Below are positions 24,511 through 35,128 of a stretch of 64,000 bases of DNA, piece by piece. This DNA comes from Welwitschia mirabilis. Its lineage: Eukaryota; Gnetophyta; Gnetopsida; Welwitschiales. The stretch covers positions 164,335,575 to 164,399,574 of the forward strand of contig JBOZIK010000001.1 in the NCBI GenBank assembly GCA_051453625.1, read 5' to 3'. The notes under the pieces were generated by a model, which saw only the letters and a program-made list of their open reading frames with translations, was not told the origin of the DNA and made no database searches. The position numbers and the translations under genes are program-made. Position 1 is the stretch's first letter. Each line of letters begins with the position of its first letter.

Positions 24511-25900
24511 TAATAACATCTAAAAATTAGTTTTTAGACTAAGTTTATTAGATGAATTTAGCTTAGGTAAAGACATTAAAATAGCTATTTTATCATAAAA
24601 TTATGTATCCTTCCATTTTTAACATAATTTGTGAACTTATGCACTTTTTCATGGAAATTTTAAGTAATCTTCTACATTTTGGAAAACATACTCAAATATG
24701 AGGAGCATTTAGCTAAGAATTTCTACATAACCATCCGAGCCACTAGTACTACCAGTCTTTAAAGTAGAAGGCTTCAAAAGTCACATTTTAAAATTGTCAT
24801 AAAAAAGTGATTAAATTTTAGTTGTGAGCTTAATCCATTATCAGATGAAACATAACTCTTATCTTCAATGGAATGTGATAGTAGCATAGGATACACATGG
24901 TAGTAACATATGGTAGTGACATAATAGAGACATTAGAGATACATGCTAATAGCATTGGTTAGTAGAGGCATAATTATCTAAAGTCTAAGTATTGGACTCA
25001 TCATGTTAGCCTCCACCTAACACAAGAAGATGAAGATTCCATTTAATACTATAAGATGAGGAATCTTATGCTTCACTTAATGCTACATAATAAAGAATTA
25101 TAATCCTTTACCTCATAATAAAAGATAAATCACCTTAATCCTATGGTTACCTCTAAAAATGGATAAGTGCTTCTTATTATAATACCTTTGATCTATCAGA
25201 TCTTAGTGGTTAAATATTGGAAAGGAGTGATCTTCATGATGTTATTCTAAGATTTTCCTTTGGAAGTAAGATAGCTTCAAGGCTAGCTTTAAGGAGTCCA
25301 TAACAACTTTTCTTTTATCCTTCGATGTAGTGTAATTCCTATTTCTAATAAAGTAACAGTTATTCACCTTTTATTTTGAGTTACAATTAACCTCATACTT
25401 TTAATGCTTAAATAAAACTATATTATTAAGTTCTTTCATTATTGAGTGAGTTTCTTAAGGTTACTTTTGATTCTAGTCATCTTGTATGATGGATCTTGAG
25501 CATAATAGTTTTACTTTTCATGCTTACATTAGGCTATAAAAGATTAGAGGTACCAAGGATATTTCCAAAAATGATATTATTTTATCATGATCCAAGCCAT
25601 CATGACTTAATAATTTAATATTTATATCAATAATTTACAAAACATTATTAAAGCATAGATTTTATTACTAAATGATTCAAGCTAAATCTTTGGAGTTAAC
25701 TTCTTTTCCTACTTTACCATTCAAGTTTAACTCATCTTAATCTCAATTCTTTATTCTATTTTAATTCTTTATACATTTATAGAACTTTGTGTTTCCATTG
25801 TATAGTCTTGTCTTAATTTATTCCTATGGAAAGAGTGACATTGAGACTCTACTATAATGCGAATCTTGACATATATAATTTGTAAAAGCTAATGTAAATA
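24511..25900 (+). mobile_element. 5' LTR of element B
   Basis: Shares with 29979-31360 the start TAATAACAT.TAAAAATTA, the string ATTTTATCATAAAATTATGT (24590 and 30056), TTTTCATGCTTACATTAGG (25518 and 30966) and an end CTACTA.AAT...TGTAAAAG.TAA. A related but more broken copy lies at about 43300-44770. Confidence 0.85.
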
Positions 25901-25905
25901 GCTTT

Positions 25906-25925
25906 TTGGTATCATTTCCAAGGAT
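25906..25925 (+). promoter_or_regulatory. Primer-binding site of element B
   Basis: TTGGTATCATTTCCAAGGAT, five bases after the LTR. It fits an Athila-type site with six C-to-T/G-to-A changes and one transversion. The first eight bases TGGTATCA also equal the initiator-Met type used by copia, so tRNA identity is ambiguous; the gypsy-like gag downstream favours the first reading. Confidence 0.6.
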
Positions 25926-27159
25926 AATAATATGATAGCTTCATAAAAGGCACATAACATTTTTGTTCTCATAATTTTTAGTTTTTTTCCCCTAAATACT
26001 TTTTAGCACTTCAAGTGGTTTATACTAGTTCCTTCTAGTGATACCGAAACAAGTCTATTTTTTTCTAGTATTTAATTTCCTTTCTAGTGGTGGGTACTAG
26101 TCCATTTTCAATAACACCTAAATTAGTATATTCTTTTAAGTTTTATTTAGATTTTACTCTAACTTGAATATTATTTTTGTATTAAGTCTTTTATGGTTAT
26201 AAGTCTAATGAATTTTTTGTAGGTGTGCAAGACAAAATAAGGATGGAACGTTAAAATGATGAAAACTATAAAGAACTCATCTTTGTATTTTCCCTTTTAT
26301 TTCTATAATTTTTCTTTTTTTAATTAAATTCTNNNNNNNNNNNNNNNNNNNNNNNNNNNNNNNNNNNNNNNNNNNNNNNNNNNNNNNNNNNNNNNNNNNN
26401 NNNNNNNNNNNNNNNNNNNNNNNNNNNNNNNNNNNNNNNNNNNNNNNNNNNNNNNNNNNNNNNNNNNNNNNNNNNNNNNNNNNNNNNNNNNNNNNNNNNN
26501 NNNNNNNNNNNNNNNNNNNNNNNNNNNNNNNNNNNNNNNNNNNNNNNNNNNNNNNNNNNNNNNNNNNNNNNNNNNNNNNNNNNNNNNNNNNNNNNNNNNN
26601 NNNNNNNNNNNNNNNNNNNNNNNNNNNNNNNNNNNNNNNNNNNNNNNNNNNNNNNNNNNNNNNNNNNNNNNNNNNNNNNNNNNNNNNNNNNNNNNNNNNN
26701 NNNNNNNNNNNNNNNNNNNNNNNNNNNNNNNNNNNNNNNNNNNNNNNNNNNNNNNNNNNNNNNNNNNNNNNTATTAAATTTTTTTAAAAGAATAAAATTC
26801 TATAATCTTTCTATATGTGTTATTTCATTTTGTTTCTATGTCATTGTATTTTCTACTATTTATTTTTTAAACACTGCAGTGTGAATTATTTTGTGTAGCC
26901 ACATCTCCATGACCTTTTATTTTTTAAATTCTTTTGGCCCAAACAACTAGTATTGTTAACATACCCAACTTGTGCCACTAGATCTTTTGTATAAAACCCC
27001 TTCAAACCTTTCAAAGAATCTCTCTTTAAGTCTCTAAACATTTTTGAATATTAGGCTCTTTTAAAACCTTATAGAGCTGTGAAAGAGTGATCATAATAGT
27101 GATTTTTTTAGTTTATTTTTTCAAACTACACAAAAATAGATTGGAGTCATAATCTGTTT
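25926..27159 (+). mobile_element. Element B leader region with 439-N gap
   Basis: N-gap at 26333-26771. The rest is AT-rich with no readable domain. Confidence 0.5.
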
Positions 27160-28110
27160 GACATACTATATGAAACAACCCCTCAATATCAAAATATGTT
27201 TCCAACTCAAGAGTCTAACATTGAAGATACACCTATTTATTGAAATCCAGATAGCTCACCTAATTACATTCAACCTAATCAAACTATAGAAGAACTTAAG
27301 AAAACCTTAAGAATTACCTTTAACTTGAATACTATTATGTTCCATTATCTTGTTAATGCCCTATAACCTTCATCAATGATAATGCATATTATTTTAACCC
27401 CCAAGATCCTTCTAACATAAGTAAAATCATTAGAGATATCTTCAACACCTAGAAGCTCTTCCACAAATAAGTGAATCTCTTTATAATCTTGAGTTTAAAA
27501 AATACAATTTAAACAAAACGAGTTTAATAATGTGTTTTCCATTACTCCTTATGATCCTTATTCCTCATCATCTTATCAAGTCCCTTCACCTATTAATCAT
27601 TATCCTTCTTTTTTTCCATCGATACTCATCATCTCTCAAAATGCACAAACCTTCTTCACTTAATTCATTGGAAGAAATACTAAGAAAATTTATGCAATCC
27701 AAAATCCAAATCAATCAATAAAATTTTTTTACCTTGAGCAAACTTTAGTAAAACTTCTAATGATTTCAACAAAATAATACCTAAATTATTTTTACTTTGA
27801 ATAAAAGAGAACCTAATGAGATTCCTACGTTTCATGAACCTAGTGCTAAGAATCATGAAAATTATAAAAAGATGGATGATAATAAAATTGATAAAACCCT
27901 AATCATAGCTTTAGAAATAATGAATAAACTAATGAGGAAACCCATGAGGACATTGAGGATAAGAACTTTTTACAAAATAAACAACTGTTTGAGGAAATCT
28001 ATACCTTTAAAGAGCATTACACATTAGAAGATGAGTTAATAAGTGATATTAATGAGGAGGATAACAACAAACAAGAACCTTTCTTTGAGTTATATCCATT
28101 GTCAAATGAG
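27160..28110 (+). pseudogene. Element B gag remnant (gypsy-like)
   Basis: Decayed gag of a Ty3-gypsy element, readable only in pieces: NYIQPNQTIEELKKTL near 27255-27305, a Ser/Pro/Tyr-rich part (PYDPYSSSSYQVPSP) near 27550-27590, LEEILRKFMQSKIQINQ at 27668-27718, and REPNEIPTFHEPSAKNH near 27807-27860. The 'LE..lr.Fmq.q.qinq' block followed by 'Lp.qp..NP' matches the end of Athila/Tat-type gag, after which ITLRSGK would be expected; that motif is not seen. Numerous stops. Low GC, like its surroundings. Confidence 0.6.
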
Positions 28111-29978
28111 CAACCACATGAGGAGAAATCTGCTAGCAAACTTTTATAATGAGGAAGACATTAATAATGACCCCATACTTAACCCATCCTATGAATAACC
28201 TTTGCCTTTTTCTCAACAATTGTATGAGATAACCATTTCATCTTAATCTTTATCTTCTAAGCAAAACCCAATCCCAATGACTAAGACAAACCTTCTTTAG
28301 TAGTAAAATCATTTTTTAATAACTTTCTTAATGAACATTTCACCTTCTCTAATGGTTTCCAACTCACTTTTGTCTTCATCTCAAAATGATGTCTTACATG
28401 AGTTATTGAGCAAGCATTGAAAAGATAAAGAATGGAATATTTCTGACTTTAAATGCATAAAATTTTCCAGTTATGCTAATGTCTTTTTCCTAATTTTATG
28501 GACTCATGTATAGAAATTTATAAGAATTCTCTCCTTACTTATAATCCATCATTCAACATTTACTTTCATTAGTACAAGTTTAGATAGAATTTAAGTGCAC
28601 TTGTATTAAGAAATGCTTATTCTTCTTCAAAAGAATATTTTATTTATGATCAATTTATTGTGTTTAGTTAACTACATAAGGGCTATGGATGCTTATAAAC
28701 AATGTAGCCCTAATGATCTATTTATAACATTATTAATTACATCAAGGCTTTAGATGCTTGCCAGCAATGTAGCATTAATTTCTTTAAGAAATAAGATGTT
28801 TCATTTCATTGGAAGAAAGTGTCATAATAGTGGATGCTCAATATAATCTAAATTCTTAAAACAAGGGATATGTGTAATTATAGAAAAGGTAAATTATGGA
28901 AAGAAATGGTTGGAAATTGGAGATTATTTTTGGTTTACTTTTCTTAGCATTTGTACTTAATAGTTCACTTATTAAATTTTTAAGTTTTATAAGTTTACTT
29001 AATGAATATCTTATTTGTTTAATATTTTAATCCTTAAAATAAAAATAAAATTCAAAAAAAAATAATAAATTGGTCCTTAATCTAAGCGTTTTGTCTTTTG
29101 TGTTTATAGGTCTTTAGATTAGCGTTTATTTCCAATACCATGCATTAGAGTAAAAGGTCTAGTTGCAATGATTTTTTATTATATAGTGCAAATTTAGATT
29201 CCATCCCTATTCTGTTCATTTCATTTCTGATTGATCTTGGTCTATAAATCCAAAACTTATCATTTTGGTAATAAACTAGTCATAAAATTTCACTTTTAGA
29301 ATCCCAAAATAATGGGTGTCATTACTAGTCCTTACTATCATCACCATCCATTTCGTAGTTTTAACTTCTAACATTTTCTTTAGCATTCTCCATCTCATTT
29401 GCAATCTGTTTGAATTTTGTGATCTTTCCTAGAACTTTTAAAAATTGTCTATAATCCATTTCTATGCATTAAATTTTACTCTCTTTTTTTATGTTTTCAC
29501 CTTTAGTTTTATTCTCCTTACCTCTATAGTAATCCTTATCTGCAAAATAATGATTCATTATTATTTCTATGAGTATCTTTGTTTTAGCTTTTTCTTCCTA
29601 TGCATTGTATCTTAGTTTCCATTACTTTGCAGTTTTCCTTTTTAGTTTGAATAAAATGATGTATCATGAAAAATGTTTCATAAGGGTGATTTACCATGTT
29701 CTTAAAAGTTGTAGTGGCATTTTCTAGATGATATTTATTATCCTTCTAAACTTTAAGAATAAAATTAAATTTTTTCTTAGGGATATAATTCATTTTTAAA
29801 GAATTTGTTTGATCTTGATGCCTTATCTTTTAAAAAATTGGTTAAAAAATTTTAGAAGTTATATCATTCTTGTACTTAAACTTTTTTTTGTTAGTATTTT
29901 TCCATGTTAAATCATATCTTTCTCATACTTTTCTCATACTTTTCACTAAGAGCCTAGCAAAAGTCTAATTATGAGGTG
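28111..29978 (+). mobile_element. Element B interior downstream of gag, no pol found
   Basis: Two copies of GGCT.TGGATGCTT..A.CAATGTAGC (near 28680 and 28748) form a short local repeat. No protease, RT, RNase H or integrase motif was read. No clear polypurine tract before 29979; ATGAGGTG is the only purine-rich string. Confidence 0.5.
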
Positions 29979-31360
29979 TAATAACATATAAAAATTAAAT
30001 TTAAACTAAGTATATTAGATTAATTTGGCTTAGATAAAGACATTGGCATAGATATTTTATCATAAAATTATGTCTTCCATGCTTGTTAACATGATTATGC
30101 ACTTATGTGGTTTTTGACGATAATTTTAGGTAATCTTTGCAGTTTGGATAACATATCGAAAATCTAAAGATCATCTAGCTAAAAGTGTTAGGGTTACCAT
30201 CTAGGTCACTAGCACTAATAGTACTTTAGAATAGAAGACTTTAAAAGTTATATTTTTAAACTACCATGGAAAAGTGATCGAATTCTATTTGGGGGCTTAA
30301 TTAATTATCACATTAAACAAAACTATTATCTTAATGGCATGTGGCATTGGCATAGGATACATGTAATAGTGAGAAGTGGTAGTTACATAGTGATGATGCT
30401 AGAGATACATGATGATAGCATTAGTTGGTAGGGGCATTATGATCTAAATGTTAGGTAATAGAATCATCACAACAACCTTCACCTGATTCCACCTAATGCT
30501 ATAAGATGAGGAAGCATATTCTCTAACTAATGCTACATGATAAAGAATTATAACTTCCCACTTAACATTAAAAACCAAACCACCTCAACCCTATCCTCAT
30601 CTATAAAATGTTTCAAGTGCCTCTCATAATAATATCTTTGATCTATGGCTTCTTAATGATGAAAGGTTGAAAATGAATGATCTTCATGATGCATTTTAAG
30701 CTTCCCTTTAGAAGTGAACTAACGTATAGGCCAACTTTGAGGAGTCTATATTAACTTTACCTTCATCCTCTAATGTTATGTAATTTTCATTTTTAATAAA
30801 GTATTAGTTATTCATTTTTTATTTTGCATTAAAATTAAAATCATACTTTTAATTCTCAAGTTAAACTACACTATTGATTTCTTTCATTACTAAATTAGCT
30901 TGTTGAGGTAACTTTTGGTTGTAGTCATCTTGATTGATAGATCTTCAGCATAATAGTTCTTACTTTTCATGCTTACATTAGGTAATGAAAGATCAAATGG
31001 AATAAGAAATTTACCAATACTCATGTGATGAATGAGATTCCATTACCATGATTTGAGCCTTCATGACTTAAGAATTTAAGATTTATTTTATCAATTTACA
31101 AGACATTGTTAAACTAAAGGTTTTATTATTAGACAATTCATCCTAGACCTTGGAGTTAACATGTTTTCCTACTTCACCATTTAAGTTTGATTCTTCTCAA
31201 TCTCAACTCTTAATTTTGTTTTAATTCATTGTAGATTTAGAGAACATTGTGTTCCCTCTATTTGGTCCTACCTTAATTTATTCTCATGAAAAGGACAACA
31301 TTGGGACCCTACTACAATAAGGGTCTTGATTTATATAAAATGTAAAAGTTAACATGAATA
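29979..31360 (+). mobile_element. 3' LTR of element B
   Basis: Pairs with 24511-25900 in direct orientation at nearly equal length. Ends AACATGAATA followed by AATCC. Confidence 0.85.
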
Positions 31361-31365
31361 AATCC
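31361..31365. repeat. Target-site duplication of element B, right copy (AATCC)
   Basis: Identical to 24506-24510. Beyond it the minus-strand leader and primer-binding site of element A resume. Confidence 0.85.
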
Positions 31366-31378
31366 TTTTTAGGAGTAT

Positions 31379-31392
31379 CCCCTTTGATATCA
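31379..31392 (-). promoter_or_regulatory. Primer-binding site of element A
   Basis: Minus strand TGATATCAAAGGGG corresponds to the copia initiator-Met site TGGTATCAGAGCGG with G-to-A changes. It lies just inside the 5' LTR end. Confidence 0.65.
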
Positions 31393-31393
31393 C

Positions 31394-32915
31394 TTGTAAA
31401 TCATTAAGCCCATAGAAAAGATGTGAAAACTTTTGGGAAAAAAAGAGATTCTAACTTGAAAAATTTTGATATAAAAAAAGCCAACTATTAATTCTTACTA
31501 AATTTAGATGGTTTTTTAACTTGAGTCCACAATCAAAGGGTTAAATCCTACATAATTCCAAATCTCATTACTTAATTCAAAATGTAAGGCTTTAGTACAA
31601 AGTGTTTCTCCTCACAAAGGAACCAATGCAATCCCTCAAGATCTTAGTATGGTCTAAGGCTTACCACTAACCTTATAAATCGTAACACATTGTAGTTATC
31701 CCTTACAAGATAACTAACTCAATCCCTCATGGTTCAGATACTATGGTTTTGAGCTCATAACTAATCTTGCAACTAGAGCATTTATTTCAAGAGTACATGA
31801 AAATATCACATAAGGCTTAATATAATTTTGGAATCCTAATGAGGGTCGAATAATCCAAAGCCTCTTTTAGGTCAAGATGAAAAAGAGAAAAGAAAAGAAA
31901 AAATAGAAGAGATTCTATTGTAATCAAGTTTTCTCTTCTAAAGTTTAATGGATTATAGAAAAAAGAAATCTAGAATAATGACATGAAAAATATATTTATA
32001 ATAAAAAAACTTTCTTACTAAGAAGGAAGAAGAAACAAAATGATATCACTAATTACATTTGTTCTTCTCTTCATGATGCAAGATTGGTAGGGTTTTTCCT
32101 TTAAGACTGGTGAAGCGTTTTCTTATCTTTGAATCCCTTACATAATGTCATATCCTATTTGCAAGAGCTTCCTTTGTACTATCACTAGTTGAATTCTTGA
32201 ATCTTTTATTTGAATTATGTAATCAATGCTTTCTTACAAGAAATCTTTTAGTCTATTCCAAAGGCTATTTAGAGAGCTATTAAGTCACGTTTAGATGCAT
32301 TATGCTTTTTGCTTTTTTTCTTTGTTCTTCCTCTTATTATTTGATCCCTTAAGTAGAGTTGCATACAATACTAATTTACAAATGAACTGGATAGCATTCA
32401 AATGATTAGACATATAAAATGATTTAGGTAGTGTCTAAACCACTTTACCAACATTCAAATAACTATGTCTTTGTCCTTACATAGCTATTTTATTTTTTGA
32501 ATCTAATGCATTATAGACATCTTCAAACATTATAGACATATTAAGGTGGTGTAAACATCTTGAATTTACTACTATTTTATTAACTTTCTCAATTTAGTAT
32601 AGGTCTCTTTAGTCTTGGTAGATGTCTTCGGGTGCTATAGACATCTTCAACATGTTTAGACATCTTTTTACCTATACTATTAGATCTTTTATTACTACTT
32701 TAATTTAGTTAATAAATCTTCTTATTTGATAGATGTCTTCTTGTAAATTGTCTAAAATGTCTTCACTTGTTGTAAATGTCTTGATGGTTAGTAGATATCT
32801 TCAAAATCTATAAACATCTTCACATGTTATAAATGTTTCCTAACTTTCTACATGTCTTTAAATCACTTAGTTAATACTTTATCTTTCATGAGTGCTACAC
32901 ACATGCAATACTAAA
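31394..32915 (-). mobile_element. 5' LTR of element A
   Basis: Related to 9390-10995. Motif-rich part 32500-32880 holds more than ten GATGTC/GACATC or near forms such as TAGACATCTTCAA and TAGATGTCTTC. The outer end is unclear because of a 70-base duplication (32850-32945). Confidence 0.7.
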
Positions 32916-32945
32916 TTTAACATGTCTTTAAGTCACTTAGTTAAT
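32850..32945. repeat. 70-base tandem duplication at the LTR/LINE junction
   Basis: ACATGTCTTTAA.TCACTTAG plus TTAAT occurs at 32850-32875 and again at 32920-32945 with one mismatch. The second copy is partial. Confidence 0.75.
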
Positions 32946-34130
32946 CATGAAGAGGACCTCAATTCATGTAGGACTGAATAAGATAACCTAAAGCATCTGC
33001 AGCAATGATAAACGAAGAAGAAGCCAAAGGCAATATTGAAAAGCTAACCTCTTTAACTGAAAAGGAATGGAGATACACACATCAACATAAAGACTCGCAT
33101 AACCATTTAAAAAAGGAATCTAAATGTGTTGCAAAAAGCTATGTGCAAAGCCAATTTTCTAAAGAATCTTCAAAATAATTCTATCATATTCTTTAAGGTA
33201 GCTAATATTTAGAAAAATCAAATCTTTATCAAATTGAACTCCTCACTTTAATGCTTCAACAATACCAAGAATATTTTTTTAAAACAAAATGGCCTTTAAC
33301 AAAGACAGTTCATGCTAACCAAATATTTTTAAAGAGAACATGCTTCTTTAACCTATTATCTAAGCCTTTGGCAATTATCTTGTAGGAAGTATTCAATAAT
33401 GTGAGAGGTTGTTAATCTTTGGTTTGATCTTAATCCTTGCCTTCTAGGATGAGATTGATTACACATATACTAATAAATGTGCTACGGAAGACAAAGGCTG
33501 CAGACTCTATACGTTTTATAGAAAGGTCCATCAATTGTGTCCCACACATGCTTTTAAAATTCAAGCAAGAAACCATCTCGACTAGAAGCCTTACCATCTT
33601 TTATTTCTTGCATAACTTCAATGACTTCCATAAATGAGAGATGTTGATCAAGAAGGGAACATATAAGAAATATAATCTCTCACCTTTTTCCATGAGGCAT
33701 TTTCATTAATGAAATTAGATTTATGACTAAAAGCTCCATAAATTCTTGAGAAAAGATATGAACAATTTTGGAGGGGTCTATGAACTTTGCTCCTTTAGAT
33801 TAAATAACTAAGATAGTTCTAGATAAGGTAGGATTGAGAAAAGGATTTAGAAGGCATATCATCACTCTCAAGGTAATGCACCTAAAACTAAAAGCAAATA
33901 GCGTGAACCCATTAAGCTTCTATATGTTGAATCCTAGTGGGTACATTTACACTAGCTTCTTGAAGAAAACCAGTGACTCCAAGTACTCTTTAAGTCAAAT
34001 CACCTTTGTGTTTTCCAAAATCATGATTGTAATCGTAATCACCTTTGTCTTTTCCTAAATCATGCTTGTAGTTGTAATCATTCTTTAACTTTATTTCTCT
34101 ATAAAATATCTCTATAGCTTCTATCTTTTT
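32946..34130 (-). pseudogene. LINE reverse-transcriptase remnant, truncated by element A
   Basis: Minus-strand pieces of a plant L1-type LINE polymerase in correct order: VIEVMQEIKDGKASSRDGF near 33620-33565, LMDLSIKRIESAAF near 33540-33495, LLNTSYKIIAKGLDNRLKKH near 33400-33340 (the 'RPISLLN..YKI.AK.L.NRL' block), FVKGHFVL near 33310-33290, VEALK-stop-GVQFDKDLIFLN near 33260-33205, and AADALGYLI near 33003-32977. It stops there in mid-domain, next to the element A LTR, so the rest was displaced or lost. 33650-34130 is probably the linker between endonuclease and RT but is poorly readable. Several frameshifts and stops; not functional. Confidence 0.85.
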
Positions 34131-34249
34131 GTTGAGAGCTTCCTTTAAATCATCTTTTTATTTCTTTGCTTAGAGATGAATTTCTTGATTTTAGACCACA
34201 CACTTCCCCTTCACTCCCCAACATCCCCCACCCCAATTCTTGTTGCCTT

Positions 34250-34540
34250 GTTCCAATGAAGTTCTTTCATACTTGTCTAATAAGTGCAAGGATTTTGCAA
34301 ACTCATTTACAAAATGTTTCATTAGATCTTTTGATTCTTTAAGTGGCTAAAATATTAGTATTATACTTGGGAATAAACCTTTTTAGGAAATTTTCAAGAA
34401 TGTTCTAATCATTCAATTCTTCAACAATCTCTTACATTTGATTAACTACGGTTTCAACGTGCCTAAGAAAATCAGTTACATTTTCCATATTTGATATTTT
34501 TAATGTTTTAAAATCTCTTCTTAAATCCTATTCATTCTTT
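34250..34540 (-). pseudogene. Short Ty1-copia gag (UBN2) remnant beside the XTH promoter
   Basis: Minus-strand reading gives ILKTLKISNMENVTDFLRHV near 34525-34460, ETVVNQM-stop-EIVEELND near 34455-34405, FLKRFIPKYN near 34390-34360 and KESKDLMKHF near 34345-34310. This is the copia gag order (L..ef..Lkm...esv.df..r...vvnqm...ge...d..ivek.L.slp.ky......ieEskdl). A dense CCCC-rich patch at 34200-34235 follows. The homology ends abruptly at about 34540, where GC content rises. Confidence 0.7.
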
Positions 34541-35128
34541 GAAAATATTGGAAGAATTAACCAAGCGCGATTTGTTTTCTTTTCTGCTTGTTAGATCCTT
34601 GAAAAAAGAGACCCATATAGCTCTTGGCTTACAGATCATCTGCGCACAAAAACCCACTTATCATTTTGAGATTAGTGCCCCTGAACGAATATCATCTGGA
34701 CAGAACCAAGTGGGTGCAGCTTTTGAAACATAACCTTCTTTTCGCCGTGCTTATGAATGGAAAAATATATTGCAAACCAACACAAGGTGGAATTCCGGTT
34801 GTGCATTTCTCTCTGCAGACACCAACATTCTTATCAATCTTAGCTTATAATTAGAGTTTTTCTGCAGCGCTAGACTGAAAGTGAAAGTAGTGGGCATGGC
34901 AGAATCAGGCCTTTCTTATTTTTTTACTCGTTTCTCACAGGCATCTGCTTCATTGACAAAAACAATGCAAATGATACAATTTTGTATTCAATCTCACATG
35001 GAGGGCAGAATCAATTGAGAAGCTTTCTGCAACACTACACAAACCGTATAAATTAATAAATCGCAAAGCAGATATGGTAGTGGGTTTTCTTTTCCCATTC
35101 TATCAGTGGGGCTTTTGTCTCAGAAGTC
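34541..35128 (+). promoter_or_regulatory. XTH upstream region with TATA box at 35047
   Basis: GC content is visibly higher than in the flanking repeats and no repeat similarity was seen, so this looks like retained single-copy promoter. TATAAAT at 35047-35053 is 76 bases upstream of the ATG at 35129, giving a likely start of transcription near 35080 and a short leader. ORFs here (34539-34733, 34624-34854) overlap each other and have no domain. Two other upstream ATGs occur (35074 in another frame). Confidence 0.5.

Larger units (their letters stand above)
24511..31360 (+). mobile_element. Element B: gypsy-type LTR element with only gag remnants, nested in element A leader
   Basis: LTRs 24511-25900 and 29979-31360 (1390 and 1382 bases), primer-binding site at 25906-25925 and perfect 5-base target duplications AATCC. 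The interior is about 4.1 kb including a 439-N gap, with a gypsy-like gag piece at 27190-28100 and no RT or integrase found. The insertion point lies in element A between its primer-binding site (31379-31392) and its gag ATG (24484), which explains why those copia parts are 7 kb apart. The LTR termini read TAATAA...GAATA; TG...CA changed by G-to-A and C-to-T would give this. Confidence 0.85.
9390..32915 (-). mobile_element. Element A: ancient SIRE/Maximus-like Ty1-copia element split by two insertions
   Basis: Read on the minus strand, its parts occur in the correct order: 5' LTR (about 32915-31394), primer-binding site (31392-31379), start of leader, [element B], gag start (24484), [element C], end of gag, protease/pre-integrase region and integrase (16092-14050), an unreadable 3 kb stretch, polypurine tract (11012-10996) and 3' LTR (10995 to about 9390). 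Removing B and C leaves about 9.4 kb, a normal size for this copia group. The two LTRs are related over at least 1.1 kb (9870-10985 against 31820-32912) but strongly diverged, so the insertion is old. No target duplication was found at the outer ends. The family name is inference from the long LTR, long gag with coiled-coil part, and pre-integrase sequence. Confidence 0.8.

Noticed and set aside
31379-31416. Athila-like primer-binding site on the + strand after the element B 3' LTR (TTGATATCACTTGTAAAT), implying tandem LTRs
   Set aside because: The AATCC duplication puts the end of B at 31360, and the same bases read better on the minus strand as the element A primer-binding site.
10480-32880. 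Repeated GATGTC/GACATC motifs as a CRISPR-like or satellite array
   Set aside because: Spacing is irregular, there is no constant repeat length, and the motifs fall inside LTRs of a plant retroelement.
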